A stretch of DNA of 64,000 nt from Gnetum montanum (GCA_015680685.1 MNCI01022206.1:373934-437933), one strand, 5' to 3'. Counted from the stretch's first letter, positions 11,286-23,000 are shown. Notes: a model not told the origin generated them from the sequence alone. Numbers and translations: made by a program.

Positions 11286-12359
11286 TTTAGGATTTCCTAA
11301 AATACTTAGAGTTCAAAACTAGCAATTTAAAGTTTACTTCTAGTAACCCGAACTTTAAGATTGCAAGCTCGGATGGGGGTGAATAAGTTCATACAATAAA
11401 ACAAGTATTGCACAACTAATTTTACATGGTTTCCCAACTTAGTTATGTCCACACTTAGAGGGTAGAATCCATACATACCTTTGGATTTTGTTTCCTAAAA
11501 AATGTGGTTTCAAGGATACTGTAACCTTTATGAAGTAAGATTTCAAGCTCAGCTAGGTATATTTTCTCTCAAGAAACCCATCCAACCCATTATTATTTCT
11601 AAAAGCTATCAAAATTTACAAGGGATGCTTTCCCTCAAGAAGCTCACCCAATCAAAAAAGAGCTTTCATAAAAAATACAAAGAAAAATCAAGGAAAAATT
11701 ATGCTAGCTCCTCCAATTTATTACTTTTATGCACAATTGAAATACAACATAAGAATGGAGAGAGAAGATAGAGAAGTGAGGATATGATGAAATATGTTTT
11801 TTTTAGTGTTCTAACAAAGGCTTGCATTATTCTCTTGAGTGTGCCCTACATTTATAGCCTTGTTTCCTTCATTCACCCATTGGAATCCCTTCAATGTCTG
11901 GAAATGACTACTCAAGACATCTTCTATGAGGCCTCAAATGTCTTACTAATTTTGCTAGCTAGTAGGAAAGATGTTTTGTTTGATTCAAAGATGTCTTGGA
12001 AATGAAGAAGACATATCTCTAGTAGGTAAGACATCTTGAAGGAGATGTCTTGTCCTCAAATAAGACATCTTGGCTTTGGAAGAGACATCTCTTGTTTCTG
12101 GGAGACACCTTACCAAAGACCAGGCCTTTTTACCAGAGATGTCTTTTAGTAGCAAGAGATGTCTTCTCTTGAATTAGAAAATCTCCTATCTTCATGATCT
12201 TTCCCAAATTCCATGCATCTTCTCTTGGATTTTATCATCCTATATTGTCAATTCTTACTATCCTTAATGTCCTAAACTTAGCTTCATTAGGCTTGTAAAG
12301 TCTCATAAAACATTTGAATCAATTCTCCATTTTTAAGGTTTTGACATACTCAAAGGTCA
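11286..12359 (-). repeat. 3' LTR of copia element K
   Basis: It aligns with 15349-16441. In element orientation it starts TGACCTTTGAG directly after a polypurine tract and runs to 11286. It holds a dense cluster of the octamer AGATGTCT and its complement AGACATCT (about eight exact copies, 11900-12185). The (AG)n tract of the sister LTR is absent, and the outer ~90 bases have diverged. Confidence 0.8.
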
Positions 12360-13082
12360 ATAATATCTCCCTTTTTGGTGATGTCCAAAACTTAAACAAT
12401 GGATTAGCATAAAAGCAGTAATAGGCATATATTCAAATATTAAATTTTCTTGACAAGACAATGTAAAATAAGTTCTCAAGTAAGGGAAAGGAGGATAGGT
12501 TAAGGTTTAGTAATTACACAACAAATAGCAATGGCTTGTAGGACTACCAAAAGTAGAACACAACTTTACTTGATTAAATATTTCCTCAAAGCATTGCCTT
12601 TGATAGATATAATATGCATACCACATTCAAAATAAACATGTATGTCCACATGACCTAATCTCAAATAACCATTATACATCTAAATTACAAGTCTTCATGA
12701 GAAATCTAGATCATTCATGTAGGAATGAAATACAAAATAAAAACACATATATATAATCATGAGAACTACATAACCATATGAAACTAAGATACATCCATAT
12801 AAGCATGAGAACTACATAATCATGTGAAAGTAAGATATAGCACAATCATAACAAATAGTCTCCCTAATATTCAACATTGATCATAACAACTATCATTAGA
12901 AATTCTTCCCCTTTTGGAACATCATCCAAAAGGAGGAAATCAATAGGAAACTTCCCTTGCATTTGCGCTATCTTCCTCTTTTTTAAACTAACCTACCTAA
13001 GCATATGATAGTGAGAGATATACCTAACTTACTTGATAGAACATGGTCCTCTCCTCATATTTCTACATAATGATGTGAGTCT
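12360..13082 (-). other. copia element K 3' untranslated region with polypurine tract
   Basis: After RNase H there is no long frame, only a short extension (GPCSIK, then LLLDDVPKGEEF). At 12367-12378 the minus strand reads CCAAAAAGGGAG next to the 3' LTR. This AAAAAGGGAG tract, preceded by GACATCAC, is the usual copia polypurine tract for plus-strand priming and supports the LTR edge at 12359. Confidence 0.75.
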
Positions 13083-13825
13083 TTATTCATCAATGGTTTT
13101 GGTGAAGGCATTTTCAAGTTGGGCTTCTATCCCAATGTACTCTAGCTTAACATATCCAAGTTGTGCATGTTGTCTTATAAAATGATGTATTATTGCAATA
13201 TGTTTAGTTCTTGATTGTTGAATAGGATTTTTATTCATGTTGTTGCCACTATTATTGTCATAAAAGATGGGTGTATTATCATATTTGATCCCCAATTCCT
13301 TAAGTGTTTATTTCATCAAAAGAATTTATACACAATAGCTTCCTACTGAAATATACTCTGCTTTGACTGTAGATAAGGCTATAGAATTTTTTTTTTCTTT
13401 GTTACCTAAGAAACAAAAATTTTTCCTAGGAAGTAGTTACCACTTGTGCTTTGAAGATCATATATGTAACCTTTTTAATCTACATAAAAATAGCTAGCAA
13501 GATCAAGAGTGAAGTCATTTAGAAGCCTTAGTTCCTAGTTACTAGTACCTTTTAGATAATGGAAAATTCCTTTTATAGATTTTAAATGTGATTCATTAGG
13601 ATTAGTTTGATAACTAGCACATATGACAATACTTGAAGCAGTATCATGTCTACTAGTAGTGAGATAAAGCAAGATGACTATCATACCTCTATAAAATTTG
13701 TGGTCGATTGATTTACTTTGTTCATCCTTGCTAAGCTTTAGATTAGCAGTTATTGGTATTGTCTTTAGTTTTGATTTAGCAAGATTGAATCCTTGAAGGA
13801 AGCTTTTAGTATAGTTTTCTAGCAA
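13083..13825 (-). pseudogene. copia RT end and RNase H remnant (element K)
   Basis: The stretch at 13825-13535 carries SIDHKFYRGMIVILLYLT, TSRHDTASSIVICASYQTNP and KGIFHYLKGT, the Y.R.IG.L.YL..SRPD and R.L.YL.GT signatures. After a gap comes 13295-13083 with FYDNNSGNNMNKNPIQQSRT, KHIAIIHHFIRQ and LENAFTKTIDE, the RNase H end of copia Pol (CDN.SAI.I..NPV.HSRTKHI, LAD.FTK). The domain would remove RNA during reverse transcription. The region from YLKGT to YDNN is frameshifted. Confidence 0.88.
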
Positions 13826-14400
13826 ATAAAAGTCCCTTCCTTGGTTTGAATAGCTTGAAATTCAAGAAAATTGTTAAATTTTCCCATCATAATCCTCTCA
13901 AATTTTTGTTGCATAAGTTCTAACAACTTCTTGCATGGTTTTTCATTAGCAGCACTAAAAATATTATCATTAACATATGTTTGTGCCACAAGCAAATCTT
14001 TATTGACCATTTTAGAAATAGAGTCACATTAGCTCTACCTCTTTCAAAGCCATTGTCTAAGAGATATTGAGAGAGTCTTTCATACCATGCCCTAGGAGCT
14101 TGCCATAGCTCATAGAAAGCTTGCTTTAGTTTAATGATATAATCAGGATGAACATGATTAATAAATCCTTTAGGTTGCTAAAAAAAAAATTTTTCCTAAA
14201 TATTTCCATTTAATAAAGCACTTTTAACATCCATTTAATACTATTTGATTTCTTTAATGTTGGTTTAGGTGAGAAAGAGTCTAATGGATTAAAGTATAGC
14301 TACAAGAGCAAAAGTTTCACTGAAATCAATACCTACGTATTGATTGTACTCTTGGGCAACTAATTGTGCTTTGTTTTTAATCATATTTCCATATTCATTT
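13826..14400 (-). pseudogene. pol: copia reverse transcriptase remnant (element K)
   Basis: Minus-strand motifs are NEYGNMIKNKAQLVAQEYNQ (N-terminal RT signature of copia: KARLVA.GY.Q), GIDFSETFALVA, MDVKSALLNGNI, QPKGFINHVHPDYIIKLKQA, YELWQAPRAWYERL, then QTYVNDNIF, where the catalytic YVDD aspartate is Asn, and KKLLELMQQKFERIMMGKFNNFLEFQ. Order and spacing follow copia RT. About 130 bases of AT-rich sequence (14400-14530, a TCATATTTCCATATTCATTTA-like phrase repeated) join it to gag where PR and INT should be. Catalysis is lost through YVND as well as stops. Confidence 0.88.
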
Positions 14401-14519
14401 ATCTTATTCCTAAATATCCATTTTATTCCAACGATTTTATTCCAATGATTATATTTTCATATTCATTTACCTTATTCCTATATATTTCCATATATCGAAC
14501 ATTCTATAGAAGAAGTATC

Positions 14520-15345
14520 AAAATTTGAATTTTTAAAGGTTTTACCTTTTTCCTTACCTTTACTAATTGATTGATTGAAGTTCTTTTCTTCTTACGCTAG
14601 AAGCATTTTTACTCTTCTTGATAATAGAGCTAGTTCATCATCATTTTTTTCATCACAATCAAATGAATTTTTATCTTTCATGGAGATTTTAAGGGCTATA
14701 AGCTTATCCTTGATGGCACCTTTACTTATGAGATTCATCTCATATGCTACAAGTGCACTTTGTAGCCTTTCAAATTTTAAGATAGAAAAATCCATAATTT
14801 CTTCCATGGCAATAATTTTAGGTCTAAATTCAAGTTGTAAGGTTTTTATTATTTTGATCATAATTTACTTTCAAGTAAAACCTTCCCAGTTTTTCTAATA
14901 GCTACTACTTTACTATTAGCTCTTGAAAAATAATCCTTGATCCTTTCCCCATCCTTCATTTTGATATTTTCATATTCACTTTTCAAGAATAAGAATTTGG
15001 ATTCTTTTAATACAAAGGTTCCCTTGTAGGTAGTTTCTAAAACTTCTCAAATTTCTCTAGCAGTTTTGCATCCAACTATTTTATTGAACTTAGGTTTACT
15101 AGGAGCACAATAAACATAGATTCTAGCTTTAGAATCAAACATAAATTTTCTCTTAGCAATGTCAAACCACTCACCTCTTGCCTTGGAAGTGATGATGATT
15201 TTCCTTCAGTTTTCCTTTTTGATTGAAACTAGATGAGAATAATCTTCCAAGATAGATTGTCAGACTTCAAATTTCATGAATTCAAAGAATGCTTTCATTT
15301 GAGATTTCTAATACATAAACTTGATTCCATTGAAAATTGGTGGCT
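14520..15345 (-). pseudogene. gag: copia gag remnant (element K)
   Basis: Directly next to the 5' LTR the minus strand reads KPPIFNGI, then EWFDIAKRKFMFDSKARIY, KIVGCKTAREI, VLETTYKGTFVLK and SEYENIKMKDGERIKDYFSR. This is the UBN2-type Gag domain of plant copia elements (P.F.G.NY..W; A.E.W..L...Y.G). The C-terminal part, 14861-14592, has LKFERLQSALVAYEMNL, the usual SL..YE helix, and a Lys/Asp-rich tail. No ATG precedes it; the LTR meets the reading frame at KPP, so primer-binding site, leader and start codon are deleted. The zinc knuckle is missing too. A few stops interrupt an otherwise well-preserved frame. Confidence 0.85.
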
Positions 15346-15348
15346 TAC

Positions 15349-15380
15349 TGTAGGAATATCAAGAACTTAGAAAGGGGGGA

Positions 15381-15438
<58 letters not shown>

Positions 15439-16441
15439 GTGAGAGAGAAAGAAAGGAGGGGGATGAATAAGTTTACATAATAAAACCAAATATTGCATTG
15501 TTAATTTTACATGGCTTCCAAACTTGTGTACATCTACACTCAGAGGATAGAATCCATACACACCTTTGGACTTTGTTTCATCCAAAATTTAGTTTTAAAA
15601 GCATCACAACCTTTACAAAGTAAGCTTTCAAGCTCAGCTAGGGATGTTCTCTCTCAAGAATTCAACCCCTTAGGGTCCCTACATGCTATCAAGCTTTATA
15701 GAGGATATCTTCTCTCAAGAAGCTCACCAAACCCAAAAAAGGCTTTTATCAAAAGTAAAATTAACCTAACTCCTTTGATTTCTTACTTTCAAGCATAATT
15801 GAAATACAACAAAAGAAAAATATAAAGAAGATAGATAATTGAGGATTCAATGCACTATGCTCGTTTAGTATCTTAACAAAGGCTTGCATTATTCTCTTAT
15901 GTGTGTTCTCTCTTTATAGGCTTGCTCCCTTCATTCACCTAGTGGAATCCCTTCAACGACTAGAAACGACTACTTAAGATATCATCTATTGAGCATGAGA
16001 TGTCTTACTAATTTTGCTGGCTACTAGGGGATACATCTTGTTTGATCCTAAGATATCTTGGGAATGGAGGAGACATCACTCTAGGAGGTAAGACATCTTG
16101 AAGGAGATGTCTTTTCTTGGGATAACACATCTTGTCTTTGGAGGAGATGTCTCCTATTTCTAGAAGATATCTTACCAGAGACCAAGCCTTTTTACCAGAG
16201 ACATCCTTCATCAGCTGGAGATGTCTTGTTAGTCTATAAGACATCTTCTCTTGGATTATAATTTCTTCTATCTTCATGATCTTTTACAAGTTCCATGCAT
16301 ATGCTTCTAGACTCTATCATCCTAGATTGTTAATTCTTGCCCTCCTTGATGTTCCAAACTCAAATTCGTTAGGCTTGTAAAATCTCATAAAAATTTTTGA
16401 CCAGTTCTTCATTTTCAAGATTTTAACATACCCAAAGATCA
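15349..16441 (-). repeat. 5' LTR of copia element K
   Basis: On the + strand it runs from TGTAGGAATATC to CCCAAAGATCA. It shares with the left LTR, in order, the blocks GGTGAATAAG/GATGAATAAG, TAGAATCCATAC, TTTCAAGCTCAGCTAGG, CTCTCAAGAA and TTAGGCTTGTAAA. About six exact AGATGTCT/AGACATCT octamers lie in 15960-16260. A long (AG)n tract sits near its inner end. Confidence 0.8.
15382..15435 (+). repeat. (AG)n microsatellite in the copia 5' LTR
   Basis: About 27 AG units, followed by imperfect continuation (gtgagtgagagagaaag). It is absent from the sister LTR, so it expanded after insertion. Translations through it are Ser/Leu repeats without meaning. Confidence 0.95.
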
Positions 16442-17829
16442 ATAAGACATACATGTGTAGGGCAAGTGATGCCCATGATGTTAGTAGATGTGTCACCTAC
16501 ATTTGTATGCCTTCATATCCTACTCTCCAAAATGTTATTCTAGGATTTCATGGACCACTATTAAAGCCTAAATTAATGTCAAACATCACTAGGGTGATGT
16601 CTAGTGGACATTAGAGGTTACATGGAGTTAAAAGTATTATCCAATGTCAAGTTTTTATGTCATGTTAGGCAAGTGATACTAACAAGTGATGTTGACACTA
16701 ACATGAACATAACTTGGATATTATGGAATTTTAAAATGCTACTCTAAGCCATATAGGATCTCTATGATTGTTAAAATTGATGTTTTTTCACCTTGAAAAT
16801 AATTTAAACTAGTTATCTAAGGCTTTATAAAGTTAAAACTATAGTGTGGAGATGAGGTTTTTTAAAACATGATACTATAGTAATGTTTGAGGATGACGTC
16901 GATGCTACTATCAACATCACCTATCATCACATAGGTAGAATATGCTATTTCAAGTCCTCTAAAGTCCTTAGAATTACCAAAACCAATGTCCTTCACCTTG
17001 GAAATGATGTAGACTAGTCTTCAAAGACTCAACAAAGGAAAAACTAGGATCACAAAATGAATTATTATGTGATGGTGTAGTGGTGATGCTAGGAGGTGAC
17101 ATTAATATTGGCATCAACATTACTTGGGAAAAACTTGGTAATTTTTTCCTTCTAAATGTTGTTAGAATTGTAAAAACTAACTTTTTTCTTGTGGGTAATG
17201 ATCAAGAACATCTATCAGGAGCCTATCAAAGGTTAAAATGTTGCTAAAGATGATGATTTAATGGGTATTTTAGTGATCCAAGTTGATGTGACAATGTTGA
17301 AGCCATACTTGTCCTAGTCATTAAAGCAACAAAAAAAATGGGTACAACAAAACCCAAAATATCTATTCAACTTATTTGAATCAAAGTTGTAGAGGATTAT
17401 ATATCAATACAATTAACATAAGGGTATGGTCAATCCCAAAAAATAGAGTTATGATGTAGTTGAGTAGATTCATGTCGATGACTCAATTGTGAAACATTAA
17501 AATATTTTTATAATTTTAAAACTATGATATCTCTATACTCTGAATGAGTTTTTGAGTGATCTTAGGCTTATTTAAAAAATTGTTTCATGATCTATAACCT
17601 TGTAAAAGATCATGTTAATTAAACTTAAGATTGAAAAAGAAACTTTAAATAAAATTATTCAACTTCCAAAATAGAAATTGGTAACTTACAAAATAAGTAT
17701 CTCTCCTATTTGAAAGAGTTACGAAGTAAGTGAAAACTTGATACAAATATCTTTCAATAGTATAACTTTCGCCAAAACTTAGACTTAATTTAAGTTGATT
17801 TGATTTTAAGATTTATGATAAAAGAGTAA
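16442..17829. repeat. Diverged ~205-bp tandem repeat right of element K
   Basis: No coding region. A recurring phrase (GATGTTGACACTAACATGAACATAACTTGG and variants, only partly conserved) appears near 16470, 16690, 16900 and 17100, about 200-215 bases apart. Each is followed by an AATTTT/CTACTCTAA and CACCTTGGAAATGAT-type segment. This suggests at least four old copies of a satellite-like unit. The stretch 17300-17829 is AT-rich with nothing recognised. Confidence 0.5.
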
Positions 17830-19515
17830 ACTGAAATGAAGCTTTATTACATTTGAAGACCCATAAGATCTATTGGACAAACATTCCATTTTCAAGAAAA
17901 ATAAAGATAGGCTCTACAAATTGACCAAGCACCAATGGGGACATTAAAAACAAATCATACAAGTTTTTTGCTATAATATTAAAATGCTATCTTAAATGGA
18001 TAGTCATAGTATAAGGAAGAAATACATGTAACTCATCTTCAAGGGCTCTTAATATGCACAACCTAAAAATTTTCTCTTCTTAGGGGAGTTAAACACATCT
18101 TCCACTTTCANAGGACCTGGACTTAGTGCTAAACTTTGAAAAGATATTAAAAGAGTTNTCCATAGAAAATAGTAGAATAGCTAATGGTCTAAAATTTATT
18201 TTTTTGGCCTTTGAAGCCCAAATGCTAAAATCCTTGTACTTGTTTTTGAAAGCATATAGAGTATTGAAACCTCTTGATATTTTTTTGATGTACTGCCCCT
18301 ACATGTAATTGTTCATATAAATGAAATCCAAACATTTAAAAGAATCTACTATTTGCACATTGGTATCTCCAAAATGAAAGTTATTATAATTGTTTATTGT
18401 ATCCCAGATCATCAATTTAGTTTTAACTACATTCACTTGAAGACTAGATGAATGATAGTAATTTTCTAAAATATGCAACATATTTTGCATACTTTCTATA
18501 GTAGTGGAAATCAAGTCAGCATCATTTGCATATAAAAGAAGATTTACTACTTGAAATCCATTCTTACATTTCATAAATAAAGATACTAAAGATAGCTGGA
18601 GAAAGTGGACAACCTTTTTTAACTTCAATTTTTCTCTAAAATTGAAAATTTTAAATCACTTTAATAATTACTTCTTCATAAAATCTTTAAGTTGTTGTAA
18701 TAAAATATGAAGGAAGGCCAACTTTATGCAAACACAACCATAGTTTTGTATGGATCACTAAATCATATGCTCTTGTAAAATCAATAAAATAAAATATTTT
18801 TTATCAAGTATTTTTTCAAAATCCATGAAGTGTCTAAGAGTAACTAAGTGATTGATAGGTAGAGAAAATTTTTCTAAAGCCTACTTAACATCTTGCCTTG
18901 ACCTAGTTAACTTCAACATAAGATCTAATTCTCTTTTCTAGTAGAGTGCCTATCAACTTGATAACAATATTACTCACAATGATCATTCAATAATTGTTCA
19001 TATTATTTTTCTTCCTTTTTATATAATAATATAGCTTTGCTAGTTTTCCAATGTTGATTTAATCATTTCTCCATTTTTAAATTTAATTTGTACCACATTT
19101 CTCTATGAAAAGCAAATCCTACTCACTTTAATAATTCTACATATAAACCATCTAAATCTACAACTTTGCCAAATGCTAGGTTTTAAATACCCTCTCTAAC
19201 TTGCTCAAGAGTAAATTGGAGAGATGCTTACTATACAATAGTAGTATAATTATCATTTTGTCTTGTAAATATCTTATTGTAAAATAAGAAAATATCTTGA
19301 AATGAAAAGTTAAATCATGAAGAGGCTTTATGATGAAAATATTGCCAAAATTGTCTAGATTCCTTTTTAATTATGTAAGAAAACTATTCCTACTATTTCC
19401 TTATAAATTTACTTCTCTTGGTTCTAATCAAGCATTTATATGCCTTAAATAAACTTGTCCCTAACAAATAATGACATTGAATGTCGTTTTTTCCTTTTCA
19501 ATAATTGCAATGAAG
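17830..19515 (-). pseudogene. LINE ORF2 remnant, 5'-truncated (L3)
   Basis: The 3' end is at 17830 (aligning with 8640 and 10760), and the C-terminal zinc region spans 17950-18110. The RT core is at 18628-18299: FQVVNLLLYANDADLIS (YADD present as YAND), then LHILENYYHSSSLQVNVVKT, the FC...GL.VN..KTK motif of non-LTR RTs. Upstream (18650-19515) come DFTRAYD, CLHKVG, LINLSIT and other short RT islands aligned with 9040-9980. Element 5' sequence, endonuclease and ORF1 are absent, as usual for truncated LINEs. Two single Ns (18111, 18158) interrupt it. Confidence 0.8.
18111..18158. other. Paired single Ns inside LINE L3
   Basis: Single Ns at 18111 and 18158 enclose 46 bases that do not align with the matching place in the other two LINE copies. 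The pattern resembles the N pair at 41899/41946, also 46 bases apart. Likely an assembly join. Confidence 0.6.
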
Positions 19516-19520
19516 TTTAA

Positions 19521-20039
19521 TGATACCCAAAATCTTGATGAATTGATTAAATTCAAATTCTCAATTAAAGCTACAACTAATTAAATATTAAATATAATAA
19601 CAATGAATAATAAGTAGTGGATTTTAAATGGATTAATGATTGGTAGATAATTGAATTTTGAATTGGTGAATATTATTAAATATGTTGAATGATGAATAAT
19701 GAATAATGAATTGATGATAGATGATGAAAATTTTTAGAGTGTTTAATGATAAATTGATAATTAAATGATGAATTTGATAAATATGAAGAGAAATTTTGAA
19801 TCAAATCATTCTTCTTACTTCATGATTGTATACAACATGATATGCCTAAGTATTTGTAGGCATTTGATGGGGCCATTATAACTAATGTAGGGAGAAGTAT
19901 ATTTTTATGGTAAATGATTTATGAATTGAAGAGATGTGAGATTGAGGTCATTATATTATTACATTAATCCACTAATCTTGTATTTAATGAAATATAAAGT
20001 ATTGGAATGTATTTATAGTCATTCTTTTTAGTTCCAACA
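19521..20039 (-). repeat. Probable copia LTR (3' LTR or remnant)
   Basis: On the minus strand a tract TTTTTTTTAGGGGGAGG (20056-20040) is followed immediately by TGTTGGAACT, the usual copia polypurine tract and LTR start, with a TATA box GACTATAAATA about 20 bases in. The left limit, TGATACCC at 19521, gives a TG..CA element of 519 bp, but no target duplication was found and no coding region follows to the right. Strongly AT-rich, with many TGATGAAT repeats. Confidence 0.45.
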
Positions 20040-20056
20040 CCTCCCCCTAAAAAAAA

Positions 20057-20690
20057 TATTTTAGGTTCCAAAATCATATTTATTAAGAGCACACACACAC
20101 ACACACATAGCTAAATCACTCACTCACATAGATAAATCATATTTCCTAAAAAATAAAAATAAGTAAGAATGCTTTTGAAAAAGTGCAAGGCTTGATTATT
20201 TTTCTACTGCATAAGAGAGATTTTTTGAGGATTGATTATAAGGATAAAAACTTGAAAAGATATTCTCAAAAATATTATGCTTTTTTAAGAATCTCTTTTA
20301 TGTTGATGATTTAATGTAATTTAAATTTTTTTAATTATTATTTATTTTTTAGGGTTTGACATCTCCTCACTTTTATGTTTATGTAAGTATTGTATTGGTG
20401 ATATGTATTAGGGATACATAAAAAGAATCATTACCTTAAGCTTTAATGCTTATCCCACTACAAGGGGTTTAGAAGGGTTAGTGCATAAGCAAAAGCCTAA
20501 AATCTTTGAGTGGCTACATCCTAGTTCAAACTTGCATATTTTAAATTGAGAAATAAGTGTCTTATCATAATTCCAAATGATGATTATTCTTAAGGATACA
20601 AAGTGTCAAAAAATGGTTTAGACTAATGAGAAATGGATCAAGTGCTTATCAAGAAGCACATGGTGTATTAAAACCCAAAATATTTTGACT
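20057..20690. other. AT-rich DNA, nothing assigned
   Basis: It contains an (AC)n tract of about eight units at 20091-20106 and a few short open stretches, but no recognisable coding, RNA or repeat boundary. Confidence 0.5.
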
Positions 20691-20842
20691 ATTGGTATAT
20701 CTTAGGGCTATTAATTTAGAAGTTCCAAGTTATGGGTTTGATTTCAATAGGCAATGCTGAGTTATAAATTTGTAATTGGAATATATATCTTGGGGCATAC
20801 TTATGTTTTAATTATTTTTAGTTTTAACATCCCCCTCCCCAT
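20690..20842 (+). mobile_element. tRNA-derived SINE copy, 5' part degenerate
   Basis: The body shares GTTATGGGTTTGATTTC (B-box-like), ATATATCTTGGGGCATACTTATGTTTTA and ATTTTTAGTTTTAACATCCC with the complete SINE at 25959-26103. No A box is left. It points tail-to-tail at the next copy. Confidence 0.55.
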
Positions 20843-20892
20843 AGAATTATAGAGGGAGTGGGAAGGCAGGGGAAGGTGGGAAGGGTTTTGAA

Positions 20893-21045
20893 TGTGAAAT
20901 AATTGAAACATAGGTATACTCCAAGATATATAGTCAAATTAGAACTTTATAACTTAGCATTACCTATTGAAATTAAACTCATAACTTACATCTCCTTTTT
21001 TGCTCACTTGTGGTTCTAAAGCTATGCTACCCATTGAGCTGCAAA
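20893..21045 (-). mobile_element. tRNA-derived SINE copy in inverted orientation
   Basis: The minus strand has CAGCTCAATGGGTAGC, a good RNA polymerase III A box (near 21026-21041), then GAGTTTAATTTC (weak B box, about 20969-20980) and a body ending CTTGGAGTATACCTATGTTTCA. With the previous copy it forms an inverted repeat with arms of ~95 bases and a loop of ~70 G-rich bases. Confidence 0.6.
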
Positions 21046-22559
21046 TTCCATGTCTTTGCACTGCATTAGACAACTACCTCTCCAATGAAGGCTACAGTAA
21101 GGCCCCTACATTACCCTAGCATGATTTGTAGTAGGAAAATTGTATCACAAAGATCTCCCTTTTTGCTAGAATCTATTGATTACTTCCTACAAATTGATAA
21201 TGAAAAACGTCCTGCTCAAGGAATGACTAGGGTCATGTAAAATGTTAAGGTCACAATAAGTATTTCTATGAAACTAAATAGTAGGAACAACCTTAGAGTT
21301 ATCCTAGTAATTCCCCCACTAATGCACCTACATTAGCCTTCAGGAATTAGACATTGTGAGTGGAAACTATAGAATCTAGAACTGGTTTTCAAATTGGCTT
21401 TGAATGAAGTGCATCAACTACTTCCAGTGGATCAATTAAGTCAACTAGGTAAAGAGAATCCTACCTATTTGGGTTGCTTTATTTAACTTACTAGTTGTTG
21501 AAAGTATTACAGCCTACCCTTTGTTGGTACTCCACTTAGTACTCTAAGTAGTCCCAGCCCCTTGTAGGATTACTAAAGATACTGAGATTTGATGTCTCTT
21601 TTTTTCTATATTGATATGTAGGAAAACTATTACCATCAACAACCTCTTGTTAATCACTTAGAGCATGGCCAGTGAAGCTCTCCACTAGAAGTATGCCTAT
21701 AGAGGAACATGGGATAGAGGACTTATCATGATGCTCGTGAATCAATTTATGATTTCTTCATTGTTGGCATTCATCAAGCAAGCAATGTGGTGGGAAACTT
21801 CAATAAACCTAATTCGGTATGAGCACCTCATAATTGATAATGGATGCATGCCCATTCTAAACTCATTACCAAACAAAGGAAGGTCTAACAACAACCTATA
21901 TTTTAGTAGAAGCCGTAGGCTAGTCACTTCTACTCTTGATCTATCCAGCTTTTAAAGAATCATCAACAAACAAGATGCATAATCAATTTCTCAGTCAAAT
22001 TATTTTAGGTTTTGACATACTTCTTAATTCTTAATATTTCTAGACCCCCAAAAGATAAAACATTTTATCAAAAAATAGCAAAAATGTAACCAAATTAGTC
22101 ATATGTTAGGTCATGACTAAAAGAACCAAACATAAAGTGCATTACATCATATCTTGAAAGTATCAATCATAAGACTAAGAAAGAAATAAAAAGCTCAATT
22201 GTTTTAGGGTGGTAATACTAGTTTTTAACCTTGCAACAAATTCTATAAAATGTCTCCTCTAGGGTAGGAAAAGGATCAAGCCTTATCCTTTGTTAGAAGT
22301 AGCCTTTTAAGTTTTCACTTACAACTAGAGGCTTCACATAAATCAAAATAAAACAAAAAGTAATCTAAATCACAAATGATAAAAAATGATAAATCTTCTA
22401 GAATAAATTAAGAAATGGCACAAGGAGCATCCATCCATGCACATAATGAAGAAAAGAAAGAATTAATATTGATAGGTTACTTCCATCTCTTATCATGAAC
22501 CTAAAATAAAAAGTTCATATAAAGATTCAACTTCATCTCAATATTAAAGCTTTATACTA
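21046..22559. other. Unassigned DNA
   Basis: Two short overlapping frames at 21728-21955 on opposite strands have no recognisable motif, and no LTR or LINE similarity was seen. Base composition is slightly less AT-rich around 21000-21960 than on either side. Confidence 0.4.
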
Positions 22560-23000
22560 TAAAATGTCTCTTGTAAATCATATTACATTTGTTCTTCTAA
22601 ATGCCAAAAAGGATATCAAACCTAAGAATATTCCAAAAAATATCAAAAGTGTTATTATTTTTTATCTTTATACAAATGATATAAGAAGAAGAATTTTGAA
22701 ATTTTTGAAATCTAGGATATGAAAAACACCATTGTCAAGCTTCTTGAATAAAAGAAAAATATAAAAATATGTTTAATAGAATCTTTATGAGAGCAAACTA
22801 AACATATTGAATTATGAAAACTAAGAAGTTGTAATGATGTCCAACAGGATGACCTTTATAAAATAGAGATCAAGAAAAACACTTTTACTTGAATCCCAAG
22901 TTTCTATAAGTTCTTAAACCTTTTATATCCAATAATTCTTAATATTATGAGTGTTTCGTCTATGAATAAGAATTTCATAAGAATATTTCTCTCTATTAAA
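22560..23000 (-). pseudogene. LINE C-terminal zinc-region remnant
   Basis: On the minus strand, reading down from 23000, islands of sequence follow the pattern of the zinc-binding domain after LINE RT: SSCWTSLQLL, then CLVCSHKDSIKHIF and, a frame later, an IQEA.QW segment (compare CP.C....E...H.F..C......W). It differs from L1-L3, so it comes from another LINE family. Heavily decayed; no 3' UTR or RT core was identified. Confidence 0.5.

Larger units (their letters stand above)
11286..16441 (-). mobile_element. Element K: Ty1/copia retrotransposon, internally deleted
   Basis: Two LTRs of ~1.08 kb in the same orientation flank ~3 kb with gag next to the right LTR and RT-RNase H towards the left, i.e. 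minus-strand copia order with RT before RNase H at the end of Pol. The left LTR begins tttagga and the right one tgtagga. The adjoining five bases are atagg (11281-11285) and ataag (16442-16446), a 4/5 target duplication. Zinc knuckle, protease, integrase, primer-binding site and leader are all missing, so this is a deletion derivative. Confidence 0.85.

Noticed and set aside
15367-15585. Ser/Leu-repeat protein
   Set aside because: Translation of the (AG)n microsatellite in the copia LTR.
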